Origin: Anoplopoma fimbria
Lineage: Eukaryota; Chordata; Actinopteri; Perciformes; Anoplopomatidae
NCBI RefSeq assembly: GCF_027596085.1
Contig: NC_072460.1
Span: forward strand, 14,956,826-15,020,825
DNA length: 64,000 nt
Reading direction: 5' to 3'
The position numbers and the translations under genes were made by a program. The notes under the pieces are model-generated. The model had not been told where the DNA came from. It saw nothing but the letters and a program-made list of their open reading frames with translations, and did no database searches. Positions 1 through 12,115 of this stretch are shown here, piece by piece. How positions within the stretch are numbered: position 1 is the first letter of the stretch; each line of letters begins with the position of its first letter.

Positions 1-1567
1 AGGGAGGGAGAGAGAGAGCACTGTGAATAAGTCCAGCCATTTCCTAAACTGAGCGTAATAAGTCATTTTTCACATTGATCATTCCACACATCCGCCTTCC
101 AACATAAGCATCTCCACTTTATTTCTGGCTGTCAAAGCACAGCTCTGTTGTTTTTCCACTTGTGTATCTCTATAAATATTTCTATCCTTCTTTCTTTTTC
201 TCATCCACTCTGTTTTTTCCATTTTCCCATTACTCGTTTCCTTGTTTGTCTCTCATGTTTTGTCTCTTAGAACTTACATCCATTTAGAAGGGCATTGAGA
301 AAAATAGAATGAATGAGCGATCGTCTAACCTCGGTCAATGAGTACTGCCAACATGCCCTAGAGCTGCTGAGTGGCCAACAGCAGGAAGTTGCGGTCACAC
401 AGAGACGCTCCCAGATCTCAATGTGGGAAACTACGTATATTAAGTAGGGTGTTTCTGGAAAAGAGTATGCATTCTCGGTTGACTTTCCCCGGGTAAATAA
501 AGGTTAAAAGGAGTAATAACCTTAATAAAAAAAGAAGAAAAAGTCCAGATTTCTATCTCCCCTTCATAACTCTTAATTCTTACTGTGTCTCCTCCTCTTC
601 TCTTTTAATAAACAGCAGAGTGGAACGAAATCCTCTGATTTCAAGCAGACCAGGACACACCAGGCCAGTTACTACTTAGGGTTGCACAATATATGGAATA
701 AGGCAGATATGATCTGAATTAAATACATTTTCTCTGTGTGAAAAGAAGAGGGGTACAGGAAAAAGAGAGAGAAGACGTGAAATTATAGCAAGAGGCCGTT
801 GGATCAACAGTGAAGTCTAAAGTTGTATCTGAAGCGCTGGTCTAGAGATGCAGTGCTGAGAATTAAACAAGTCTGTTTATTACTGATGGATGTTATATGG
901 TGCTTATATATGTTGAATCTTATCGCAACACAAATACTGGTTCACTGTTGCCTTGGTATATTGTCTGCGTGTGTATGACAGAGAGAAACAGAAAAAAAGA
1001 AGGTTAAAGTCTGCTTGTGTCTCTGAGTGTTTAAATGGGAGGAGATGTAGTGTGATTCGCTGTTGGTTATCGTCTATGTATTTGATATGTGTGTTATGAA
1101 ACACTCCTTTCTGATGCAGGTGCTACTTGTCTATATTTCTACAGTTAAACAGGAAGTTGATAGGTCTTCTTCAAAGCTAAGATGGAAACTTAAATAGTGT
1201 GGACACCGGCAAATACACACGTAAATGCACACTAATTACAAACATTTTTACATAGCACTATTGTATACAGACAGTTTGAGTTATGTGTGTGTGTGTGTGT
1301 TTGCGTGAATTCATACAGTGTGTGTGTGTTTTACAAAAGACTGATGCTCTCAACATCTGGAATTTGATTATGGTCTTAGTAAAAGGGCCTAAAATGATAA
1401 GTGTAACTTTGTGTGGTTGTTTTTGAGTGTATGAATATTCATCCAAACCGTCGATTTCTACCAGCCAACAGACCCTCGACAGCTACACTACCAACACATA
1501 TTCTCCTCAGAGTCACCCAAGACACACACTTTAACACTCACACACAGACAGTTCATACATACGTTCC

Positions 1568-1572
<5 letters not shown>

Positions 1573-1616
<44 letters not shown>
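1573..1616. repeat. (AC)n microsatellite
   Basis: A pure dinucleotide run. Reading frames over it are artefacts. Confidence 0.97.
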
Positions 1617-1618
<2 letters not shown>

Positions 1619-2832
1619 CTCCCTTTTCCTGAAACCCTCCCTTACATACCAGAGTTCTTACAACGTCAATGGCTGTGATATGGTGAGACTGGGAGGTTGA
1701 TAAATATCTCAATGTTTAGCTCCCACATCTTTGCAAAAACATTAAATATATAGGTTTGTAACAGCATTGAAAACTATTCAAAAATTCCACGTGTTAACAT
1801 ACAGTTATGAGGAAAGGAAATCCTCCATGTTAGAACAACTTTAGTGCAAAAAGTATCAACCTCTTAATACCAAGAATCTCTTGAATCTGCACACTTAAAA
1901 GTGAATATGTTTAAAAAATACTATCCAATGGACTTATTAACTTGTACTTTAAGACATTCAATACTATCTTACCAACTACAAAAACTGTAGAAACATAATG
2001 CAGGGCAAGCACTCACAGTGCTAATCAATTGAATTCATCGGGAATAGTTAAGAATGATTCACTACCAGTATGTCATACTATGAAATGTATTCATTTTTCC
2101 AATTTATTCCACCATATGTGCACAAACTGATCCAAGAGATCAGAGTTCTACTTAACAAATCCAACTATTAGCATTATTGTTAACAGCTGAGAGAGATGCT
2201 TTCCACAAAGCCTTTTCAGTGTCTCTGATCACTCAGGCAGATTATCTAGGATTTACACCTACACACATGACGGGAAATAAAACACCAACAATAAACAACC
2301 AAATGTTATCACTGATGACTTGCAGTAGATCAGTGAGAGATCTAAGCTAAGAAATAGCTGAAGATAGTCTCTCTCCCCTGTGCTGGACGGTATTTATTAC
2401 AATGACCTGCTGGCTACATTCATCTTTGATTCTCTCTGCTGCATTGCCAACTGGATGAGAAAGTGTCCTTTTCCTCATCTGTGCTTCTCTCTCTTCATCC
2501 AGATAGCGGTTAATAGGCCATCTGACCGAGTTCCAACAGAAACATTCTGATTAAAAAGACATTCATCCTCTGCCCAGACAAATCTTGCACTGTCTTACAC
2601 GGAAGTCCAATCAGCACACAGACACAGTCGTCCGCCTATATGCTGTGAAATAACACGTGTGCAAACACACACAAATGCAGAAATTATTTTGTCTGTATTA
2701 ATGTTAAATGTCTTTGTTAAATCAAAGTTTCCATTGATAACGTGACATGAATGTAACTACAATAACTTGATGATCCGCTTTTCTCTACAACAGCTAAAGT
2801 ATGTGAATTGCGTGTTCATGTGCTTTTAACTT

Positions 2833-3063
2833 TTACAATTCTTTTTTATTTGACATTATATTAAAGTGACAGTGTATGACGGCAGCGGACCCTCCTTTGA
2901 TAACCTGCAGCTGACCGGCATTGCCCTCTGACCCCTCCATGCTGACCAGAGGGGAGGGGTCAGACTGATAGGAGTGACTGTCTGACACTAATGAGACAGC
3001 AGCCCCGGAAAAGATGGACGAGCTGAGGGTAAAGAAACTCTTCCAACGCTTGACCCCAAACAC
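2833..3063 (-). other. Orphan GC-rich open frame, possible exon or conserved element
   Basis: The core (2880-3020) is noticeably more GC-rich than the intron around it and is open on both strands. The minus strand reads ...SDSHSYQSDPSPLVSMEGSE...; the plus strand reads VYDGSGPSFDNLQLTGIAL before a TGA. A 12-bp inverted repeat (2927-2938 with 2953-2964) lies inside. I recognise no family and cannot settle splice sites. Confidence 0.2.
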
Positions 3064-3867
3064 TCCTATCCCACAAAGGGAAACCTAGACGCACAGATTA
3101 ACACACACATGTGCATGAGCACACTCTGGTGACAGCTGCATGTGAGTAGCACACACATGTAGAGGTAGAGGCATGACGCATGCACAAACACATTTAAACA
3201 GAGAGTAGACTGTGTGAACAAACTCTGCGGGAGTTACTGTATCCCTATTATACTTCATGCGTTCCCACACAGTGTGAGTCAGCACATGGCTTCCATGCCA
3301 AAGTCTGTAAAACGGGTAATGAATGCAGCAGGAAACTGTGTTGGATTCGGCACATGCAGCCCATCCAGATACATTCTAAGCCATTCAGGACCAAAGCTAG
3401 GGTTAACATACTTGATGATAGTTCTTTAACATACCTTTTTCACACTCATGGCTTCATCTATGCAGTAGGTGATCCATCAACAGAGAAACCACCCACTATC
3501 AATCTATAAAAACAGACTTGCCAACCGGCACACGACTAACTATAATTGCTCCAGATACACACTTTGTATAGACACATGTAATACCATGCCCCTTTCTATG
3601 CTTCTTATTCACACATGCACCGACACAAAGATGAAGTGAATACCCAAGCACTCACATATAGTTCCTCTGCATTGGCACTAAACAACCACTCTTTTGGGCA
3701 CATATACACACCATGCCAATCCATAAATCAGATGATAATTGAGTAGCACTGCACCAGTAATAAACAGAGTAGTATAAACAGCCAGTGTCTGGCCTGGGTA
3801 CACCACCTCCCACTGGCATGCTGCTGGCAGCCTTCCTGGCAACTTAAAAACACACAAGCACACACAT

Positions 3868-3871
<4 letters not shown>

Positions 3872-3929
<58 letters not shown>

Positions 3930-3957
3930 CACACTCACACACACACACACACACACA

Positions 3958-3994
<37 letters not shown>
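3872..3994. repeat. (AC)n microsatellite with ACTC interruptions
   Basis: A dinucleotide array broken by CACTCA interruptions around 3922-3961. Confidence 0.97.
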
Positions 3995-3998
<4 letters not shown>

Positions 3999-4776
3999 TG
4001 AATGCATTTACAGTAATGCAAAGACAAAACCACTTACCTGTAGGGTTTACAGACACATGTTAAAACACAGTGTGATGTAAGGGAAAAACACACATGATAG
4101 GAGGCAATGGAAGAAGCTTTGCAGAAATCAATGCAACTGAGAGGCTATATGTCTCCAGTGATAAAAGTCAGGAAACATATAAAGTCTCTCATTGTGTTAT
4201 TGCTGTGACAGGAATGAGGACCAAGATTGTTTGCCATAAATGCATAGTACATTTACTGTCCCACTGGGAAAGTCAAATCTGAGCTTGCTGGGATTCAGAT
4301 TTGAGTATAAATGCCCCAATTTCCAACTTTATCACTGGGAAAGTTTAAAACCAACCCAACAGTCATGGCATGATGTCAAGAGGGATGGCTAGGGACAATG
4401 TCGGCGGTATCATGATGATACATTTAACAGGCACACTGAGAACTACTTACCCTGGTCTGCGGACGTTGGTACAAGGAAACAAATGATAGGACATTAAGCC
4501 TCATGATTCAGATCATTACAGTTGGTCACACTGTGCATTTCTAGAGTGTGATTACATCAGGCAAAAAGCATGACAGCGTGGAAGTGGTTTCAAGTGCTGG
4601 GAGGACACAATCTAGACAGTTTATGTCTCGTGGATTACTCCTTTATAAATAGAGCACTTAGGAATGAACTGAGATCTAACAAAAGATCCGGTCACTTGGA
4701 AGGACACTGCTCTCTGAGGACACCCAGATGGTGTCTTGTGATGCATATGAATGTCACTGAATTTTTTTACCCTCAC

Positions 4777-4970
4777 CTCTCAAGATCAGCGATTTTCTTC
4801 TCCTTGCACAATTTGTCCATCTCAGCATCCCTGAGAGCTGCCATTAGTCTCTCAACTTCCAGTTGTGACTTCCCAGATTCCTCTTTGTTGCGAGCCACTT
4901 CCTGCTCCAGAAGCCTCAGACGATCTGTGATGTCGGGACACTTCCGGACTGTTTCTTCCGAGTTTTGGGT
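4777..4970 (-). CDS. erc2: erc2-like exon 11: coiled-coil segment (194 nt, ends phase 2)
   Basis: The acceptor is the less usual TCTTCCTCCGAAAG|ACC and the donor GAGAG|GTGAGG. It begins TQNSEETVRKCPDITDRLRL, continues LEQEVARNKEESGKSQLEVE and ends KEKKIADLE plus two bases of an Arg codon. This matches the ERC segment around DRIQHLEREITRYKDESSKAQAEVDRLLEILKE...KDKKIAELE|R, including the phase-2 boundary after ELE. The sequence is more divergent than exons 5-8. The next exon (VKDQNKKVANLKH in the family) is not in the remaining 4.8 kb. Confidence 0.92.
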
Positions 4971-5553
4971 CTTTCGGAGGAAGACAGGACGGAGAGCAAG
5001 TGGATATATTAGTGATACACAATACACTACATATTTTAATATTATGGAATTATCACAGCAGATATATAGTGGCCAATTTAGGACATCCCAGACTCAGACT
5101 TCAAACAATACATATATTCAAAAGTGATATACTGGAACTGGTATAATGGTATGATAGAATTAAGTTAGCATTGTGCTAAAACATTAGTATGCTACATTGT
5201 AAACTGTAAGTATTAGCATGTTACCATGTAAGAATTTGGCTTAAGTACAGGTGAAGCTCGCAAAGTAAAAGCTTAGCCTAACAAGGTACAGCTGAAGCTA
5301 ACAAACTGGCACTGCAGCTGAGGAAGACCAAGCAAAGCTTCAAATGACAAAGTATATCTGAAAACGACAAAGGACAGCTACGGCTGAATGGATGTTGAGC
5401 TAAGCGTGACAAAATACAGCTCAGACAGATTAAAGTTAAACCAGGTCTGGCAACAGAGAGCTGAAAGAGTCTGAGATGTCCTAAAATGGTCTCCGCATCA
5501 AAGACACACATGTAAGAACAAACAAACAAGAAGCATAAAATAAAAGAACCTAC
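4971..5553 (-). repeat. Intron 10 with degenerate ~20-bp tandem repeats
   Basis: Between about 5236 and 5440 the plus strand contains several decayed copies of a 20-bp unit close to ACAAAGTACAGCTGAAGCTA. A shorter related block lies at 25960-26035. It looks like a minisatellite or part of a dispersed fish repeat. Confidence 0.55.
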
Positions 5554-5595
5554 CGTGGGGCTTCCTGCTGGAGGCCCATCTACTTTGGCTGGAAC
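5554..5595 (-). CDS. erc2: erc2-like exon 10: 14-codon Pro-rich microexon
   Basis: The acceptor is AACTTCTAG|GTT and the donor ACG|GTAGGT. The 42-nt segment is phase 0 at both ends and reads VPAKVDGPPAGSPT. It has no counterpart in the standard ERC protein but continues the low-complexity linker at the end of exon 9. Its splice signals and frame fit both neighbours, so I take it as a small, possibly alternative, exon. Confidence 0.55.
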
Positions 5596-6223
5596 CTAGA
5601 AGTTAATACAAATAAATTAAACAGATGTTAAATTAGGAATACAGTATAAGAACCAAGTACAGTCATATGAGAGAGATTGGACACTGACAATTACAAAGGG
5701 TCTGTGTGAGATCATTGTGCATGGGTAGCTTTGAAAGCTAAAGGGAAAGGTAAGTCAATCCTGAGTATGTGGTTGGGGTCACTATCTAGCTGAAGCAGAA
5801 CCAATCTGTGCCCTCATCCGCTCCCATCCCTTCATCAACCCCCCCCCCCCCGTTCCTCTGCCGCCTGCTTTTCTGTGGTTTGCGTCTATCAGTTGCCTCC
5901 TCGGGGCGTCCGTCATGTAGAGTTTGGAGTTCAGTCATTATCATTATAAAATTACTGACTCTCTCTGTTTGGCTGCGATTTTATGAGACCACCAAACATC
6001 TCAATTTTATTTTCTAAGTAAAATGTTGAAAAAAACAGAGTTATACTGATGAATTCTTTCTTCTCTGAGAAAAATATCCCAGAGGAAGTTTGTACCCTAG
6101 AATTATCTTTCTCCCTCTTTCGCTTGGTCTTCACTTCACTCTGTCTTCTGTGTTTGCGAAGATTGTTTTACTTGTTGAAACAGCTGAGGCCACTCGTTTA
6201 AACATCATCAAGTGAGCGTGCAC

Positions 6224-6325
<102 letters not shown>

Positions 6326-8457
6326 GAGCAATTTATTGTTGGGGCTACATGGGTCTGGGACTGTACATGTAGCTCTGCTTGAGTCTGTCATTAGAAAAAA
6401 AAGAGTGTCTGTTAACTATTACCACTAGCCAATCTGAACAAATGCCTCTTTTTTTCCTTTATAATTTCCCAGATAAAACATATGCATAAGTGGGCCCCTG
6501 TATATGGGAGATACTGCCATGGGCACAGCACATGGAGCACAAAAACAAAAACGTTTACATCTGTAAATGTTAAAATATACACTCAAAATGTCAATGGTGA
6601 CTCTTTTATTCTGTGTACTTGGTTTTTGTTCCCACATCTGTATGCCCATGGATATGACTTAGACTAACATGAGTACAATATATGTGCCAAATGTGACCTT
6701 AAAAAGCCCCTAAAGAATGTCACCTAATGTGTATACTATAGAAATGTGACTGTACTAAGGATTACATGCTGTGAAAAAGAAGAAGAAAGAACATTTGGCC
6801 CCCTGGAAGACGAGTAGAGTCATTGTTTACCTCACCCCTGTTACCTCCACACCTAGCCTCATTCACTCGTGCACATGCATCAAACCCAATCTTAGTTTGC
6901 ACAAAATGCATTAGACCTAAGTGGACCAGAGTTTGTTATGTTCTTTCAGTGAAAAAATGAAAATACAGACAGGGGAAAGCAGGGGCTGAGAGGACATTGT
7001 GTCCAACGGGAATTTGTGATATTATGACAGGAGGGGGAAGGCAGTAAAGATACGATTACATATTTGGTCAATGAAATTATTATTATCATTCCTGGAAATG
7101 TCTCAGAAGTGTAAATATTACAAATAAGTTAAATATGTGTGGCCACCAGGATCTGAACTGGGTCAGCGGATACCCACTCTAATCGTGGCTGGTTAGCATT
7201 GAGCATTAAATTATCGGTCAGTTCAGAAATCATTGTCTGAAAGTCTTATCTCGATATTATTGACAAAAGGAAAAGAGACCAAGAAAAAAGAAAAAGCAAC
7301 AAAAAAGTTAAGAAGATATGACATCCGCCTGGTTTGAAAAGAGTCTTTTGAAAAGGACTTAAAAGTGAGTTGAGGAGTGGTGCATGCTTGCTGATTCATG
7401 CCAACCTTCTTTGGAAAGGTCATTGCCTTCACTGAGGTTCTTAACAATTTTCTCTTTGTAGAGCTAGTGTTTAGTTCCAGAAGTCCTTTATTAACCCCGG
7501 CATCAACAAATACTGTTTTATGGGAAGAGGATGAGGATGCAGTGAAGTCAACAGAGCTCTGAGGTCAAGATAAAAAGCTCCGCTAACAGCTTGACTGAGT
7601 CAACAATACAAACATCTGCAGATACATTGAGTGGGCCAGCGTGTGTACACGACCTGAAGGCGAACACAAACTCTACATCTGCATGAGAGGTAAATGTCTG
7701 TCAGGCAAAAGCTCCATTTTTGGAGGTATTTGAGATTAACATCAAATAAGTATGCTTCTCATACAACTATTGGATTAATGTCATGATCTCAAAATGATTT
7801 ACTATATATCAAGTAAGTTTTTGAGGAAAATAAAAAAATCGGATAATATCCTATGTCCAAATATAATCATTTTGCACACCAGCCTCAATATCTTACAGTC
7901 ACAAGGAAAATTCAGCTAATTTTCTCAGGAAATTTCTTCATTATACTAATTAAGATCAAGCACATTTGATGTATAGTTTCTGTCAAAACCTGATGAATCT
8001 ATATAGCCAAACACTTTTTTTTAAGAAGTACAATAAGGAAATGCCCAATGTAAATAACCCAGCATTCCTTTCTTGTTCCATCACATTTAATCGAAACCAT
8101 CAAGTGAAACTTTTGCAGATTAATAAAGTTGTATTGTATTGTACTACTTTGCAAATCTGAACTTTCCAGTATTGAGACCAAAGTACATGTTGTTGTCAGG
8201 ATCAAATTGTGTTATATACTGCCTGATGGCACTGAAGTCAATGTACTTGTGTGTATGTGTTTGCGCGGTGGGTCTGTTTGATCAGAATCTGAACTCAGGC
8301 ACCATTTCAGTTCACCTCTAAGTATTACACCTTCACAACCTTTAACACACCACTCCGCTACAATAAGATCAAACACACCTGCACACTCTCACATCCGCAC
8401 AAACATGAATTCAACTGTTGTTTCTGTTCTGGCCTGCATGCAAGGGCACACAGAATG

Positions 8458-8576
<119 letters not shown>

Positions 8577-9563
8577 AACACACAAACATCAGATGTGTTT
8601 TTCAAAAAAATCTGCAAGTTTACATAACAGGTCTGATTGCTGCCAGGTACAGAAAATAGTCCAATTATGGCAACACTTCTGTCGGAGTGTGAATCTGCTC
8701 GCTCCAAAGAGTTATGGAGCTGCTGTCCCTTTCATGTGGTGCCGCGTCAACATTCAACAAGATATCATTTCACAGGAATGAGATGTGTGTATGCTTTTTA
8801 TGAGAATAAAGGAAAACATTCTCATAAATTCTGGCAGGGCGAGATTCTGTCCTGGCTTGTAAGCCTGGAAGAGGAAAAGAAGACAGCCAGGCCTCTGACT
8901 TGGCACCCGGACAGGGTTAGAGGGATATTTTACATCCATAAATCACTCTCTCTTAATTCATCCCTTTATCCTTTGGGACAAAGTGCAGGCAGGCCCTTTG
9001 CTAACAATATTTTGGAGGCACACAGGAGGTAAGAGAGTTGAACTACTATTAATGTAGATGTAAGCAGTGTAAATACAGGGTGCAAGTAGTGTATTACAAC
9101 CAGTGCACAGTAGTTGTAAAAGCAAATTATTTTAATTATTTTTGTACAATGAAGAGTAATCATAAAGCACCATGACGTTCTTTCGAAGTATTCAACACTG
9201 AAAGGTTTCGGGAACAGCACTTATTATTTGTTTTATGAGGTCTTTGAAACAAGATTTTGTGTTTGGGCTCATTTTAGAGCTTGGCACAAGGGGCAAAGCA
9301 TGTGTGAGTCTGTTGTAGATAACGATGAAATATTGATGGCTGTTTGTCTGCAGTCCATACACATACCAGACTATCAATGCTTGTATCAACATGCACACCG
9401 TTTCAACCACAAGTTTTGTTTTGGATATTTCATAAAAACTGTAATACATTATCCAAAACATGTTTTCAAAAGCACTGCATATCACACGCACACACCTTTT
9501 CTGTTATCAACAAAACATCACCACCTAAGGTATCATGACTTCATCAAAACAATCCATACTGAC

Positions 9564-9752
9564 CGCTCCATCAGGCCTCTGGTTCTGAGTCGGGACGGAG
9601 TTAGCAGGTTGACTCGGGGACAGTTTCTGGGGCTGCAGGGCTGAAAGTTTGTCCTTTAATACCTGGTTCTCTTTCCTCATCTGTTCCAACTCCTCCAGCC
9701 GAACCCTGTCTTCCCGCTCCTTCTGCTCACGCAGATTCTCTATGACCCGCTC
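9564..9752 (-). CDS. erc2: erc2-like exon 9: end of central coiled coil, then Pro/Ser-rich linker
   Basis: The acceptor is TATTTCAG|GAG and the donor GCG|GTCAGT; the exon is 63 codons, phase 0. The first part, ERVIENLREQKEREDRVRLE then ELEQMRKENQVLKDKLSALQ, follows ERC2 ERIIERLKEQRERDD...NALQ. The rest (PQKLSPSQPANSVPTQNQRP and DGA) is not ERC-like: where the family continues AELTEKE and a further coiled-coil exon, this gene has a Pro/Ser/Gln-rich linker. The exon end is less certain than the others because there is no homology to guide it. Confidence 0.85.
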
Positions 9753-10022
9753 CTGAAATATTAAAAGGACAATAGAAAATAATGTTTAATGAGAGAGGTG
9801 ATTAGTATTATAGTCAAGAGCCTAGATAGCTATCATCTGCATAAAAGTTTATCCACATTTAAAAAATGTGTGTTTTGCTTCCAGTGTGCAAAAGATTGTC
9901 AGCCCTCTGTGATTTCATCTCTTTCCTATCATTATTGAATAACTTTAGCCAGGGTCTGGCTGTTAAGGCTGGCCAGCATGCCTCGCAGAGTGAGGCTGAA
10001 GACAAACTCATAAATGCCCATC

Positions 10023-10063
10023 ATAAATAATACTGCTATAAATAATACTGCCATAAATAATAG
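10023..10063. repeat. 15-bp tandem repeat, 2.7 copies
   Basis: The units ATAAATAATACTGCT and ATAAATAATACTGCC follow one another directly, and a partial third unit follows. Confidence 0.8.
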
Positions 10064-10573
10064 AACGAACACGAGGAGATCAGAGCCAAGTAGAACAGAG
10101 AGAGATGGAGCAAGCAGGAGAAGGGTTGAGGGGCAGAGACAGATTAATTGAGAATGGATTGGACAGCGCAGTAGATCACTTCCTAGCCACTCTGCATTGC
10201 CTGCTGATAAGCCAAGTTGGAATGTTTACATCATAATTTTCCCTATTCCCTAATCACATCGGACAGTGGGAGGACCACTGCTTTGGGCGATGGCTTGAGA
10301 GCCAGGTCCACACCATGGGTGGCGGAGCATGCAAGGTGTGTGTAGTAGGTGTGTGTTGAGGTGTATGTGTGTGTGCGTGTTTAGGTGTGGACTGAAGTGA
10401 TTATCAAGGTGTTTACTCAGGTGTTTATTTAGGCACAGAGCACAGTTCAGCAATGAGTCTTTACGATGTGGCATCGCTTGCATGATTGGCAGCTTTAAAA
10501 CCTTGGGTAATTGGACAAATACACCCACTAACTAGACCTGGCACAGTAACGCACTGCATAGTGGGCTTTGGAG

Positions 10574-10605
<32 letters not shown>

Positions 10606-11954
10606 TCATAAAGGGAGAGAGACCACATGGCTAATAGGTCCTGGGTGTTTTCCCCACATTATGAAATATCTCTAGGATGTTTGGGGTTTAGCGAAAGAGA
10701 CCAGGATGTGATAATAAAACCTGCCTCTATGAGAAGTGTGGAGCGCCCGTAAGCACAATAAAAATATACACACATTACATCACAGTCAGACACAAACACA
10801 CACACGCGTATACAAACACCAAAGAGCAGGGCTCGGCTCGGGCACAATGCCCCAGCCTGTTAATTAGAACCACAGCACTGTGGCTAGCGACTGGCTCCAA
10901 GAGCAGGTTTGTGACAGGGAGGGTGATTAGCAACACACACACTCGCTCTTGTAAACACATTACACCCACCCTGTGTTTACCACAAAGTCTGAAAAGCTCG
11001 CCATCGTACTCCTCATCTTAGCTCAATTATATGTAGGCTGCATCAGAAGTGGTTTCTGGGTAAACAGATCGGCCGAGGCAGAAAAGGGATTTACAGTTTA
11101 TTGTCGCCATTATGCTATTCATTTCAAAGTCCGTCAGCAACAAAAACAAATTTAGGTGATAAAAGATCATTTTAAGTGAAAACATCAATGTACTGAATGA
11201 AAAACACTCCAGCCAACATCTAGTCTATTAATAAATCTCTTTTAGTGAGCAATTGCAAACTTTTTTTTTTGGAGATTCAATAAATTCACTGCAGTTCAAC
11301 TAAAATGAAATTCAATACTATTGGAGTAAATAATTGCAGCCTAAAGAGCAGACATAGACAGATAGACACACTCAACACTCCACACATATCTGTCATGAAC
11401 TCAAGCACCCCTGTGTCTTACTCCACTTCACCTGGTTTCATATGATCAGTGTCAAAGCACTTAACATTGTGTAAAGGACATACATTTCTTACAGAGGAGG
11501 CTTTGTTAGGTGACTCAGCACAAATGTTATATCTCTCGTGCAGAACCAACCTTTGATGTAGTTTAAATACCACCTTTTCAGTAACAAAGCATAGTGCTAG
11601 GTCAGGCAGAGCACTTGAAGTCAGGCTTGTTTTAGCTGATGGGCATCAGCTGTTTGCAATATGCTTCACAATGACTGTCTCATTCACAGCTGTGACTCGT
11701 AACATCCAATCATATTCTCCAGGCAGGAGAGATGCATGTCTCCCATTTTTTCTGTGGAAGCTCCTGTAGAGTTTTTGCTACCGTCTCTTCAGTCCCTTAA
11801 GACCAGTCCCCCTAATTATGCACTTGGCAGGTCAGAGAACAAGTAACACAACAGAAATATGTAAGAATTAACATTAAAACTGTGGTAGCCACAGAAAAAA
11901 CAAGAAGTACAGCTGGACTTCCACATCTGCCCAAACTAGGAACTCTATAAACTC

Positions 11955-12115
11955 TTAAGCAGCAGCCAGTGCCAACAAAATGTAAACCAGCATCCATCTT
12001 TTTGCCTGCAGTACAAACAAACACGTAAATGGGAACCATTTTAGCCTGCAGCGCCAAAGAAATCATTTTTTAAGACTGTAGTACCAACAAATGTGTGCCA
12101 GCAACAACTTCAAAC
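11955..12115. repeat. Degenerate ~40-bp tandem repeat
   Basis: Three or four decayed units each carry a GCCTGCAG/ACTGTAG start, a (T/A)ACCAACAAA-like core and an AACCATTTT-like end. Flanks are ordinary intron. Confidence 0.45.

Larger units (their letters stand above)
1..4776 (-). other. Partial intron downstream of exon 11
   Basis: It is non-coding apart from an unexplained GC-rich open frame at 2833-3063. It holds (CA)n at 1573-1616 and an interrupted (CA)n at 3872-3994. I found no further erc2 exon here. Confidence 0.6.

Noticed and set aside
4570..5127. 185-residue plus-strand open frame
   Set aside because: It is antisense to erc2 exon 11, and its longer length reflects the coding constraint on the other strand.
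7140..7200. tRNA-like sequence (reversed T-arm resemblance near CCAGGATCTGAACTGGGTC)
   Set aside because: No cloverleaf can be completed and no A box is seen; at most a decayed SINE fragment.
8100..8160. Possible LINE tail (AATAAAGTTGTATTGTATTGTA)
   Set aside because: The tandem run is too short and no retrotransposon body lies beside it.
8637..9032. 131-residue plus-strand open frame
   Set aside because: No homology recognised and no splice or start context; it lies in intron 9 of the erc2-like gene.
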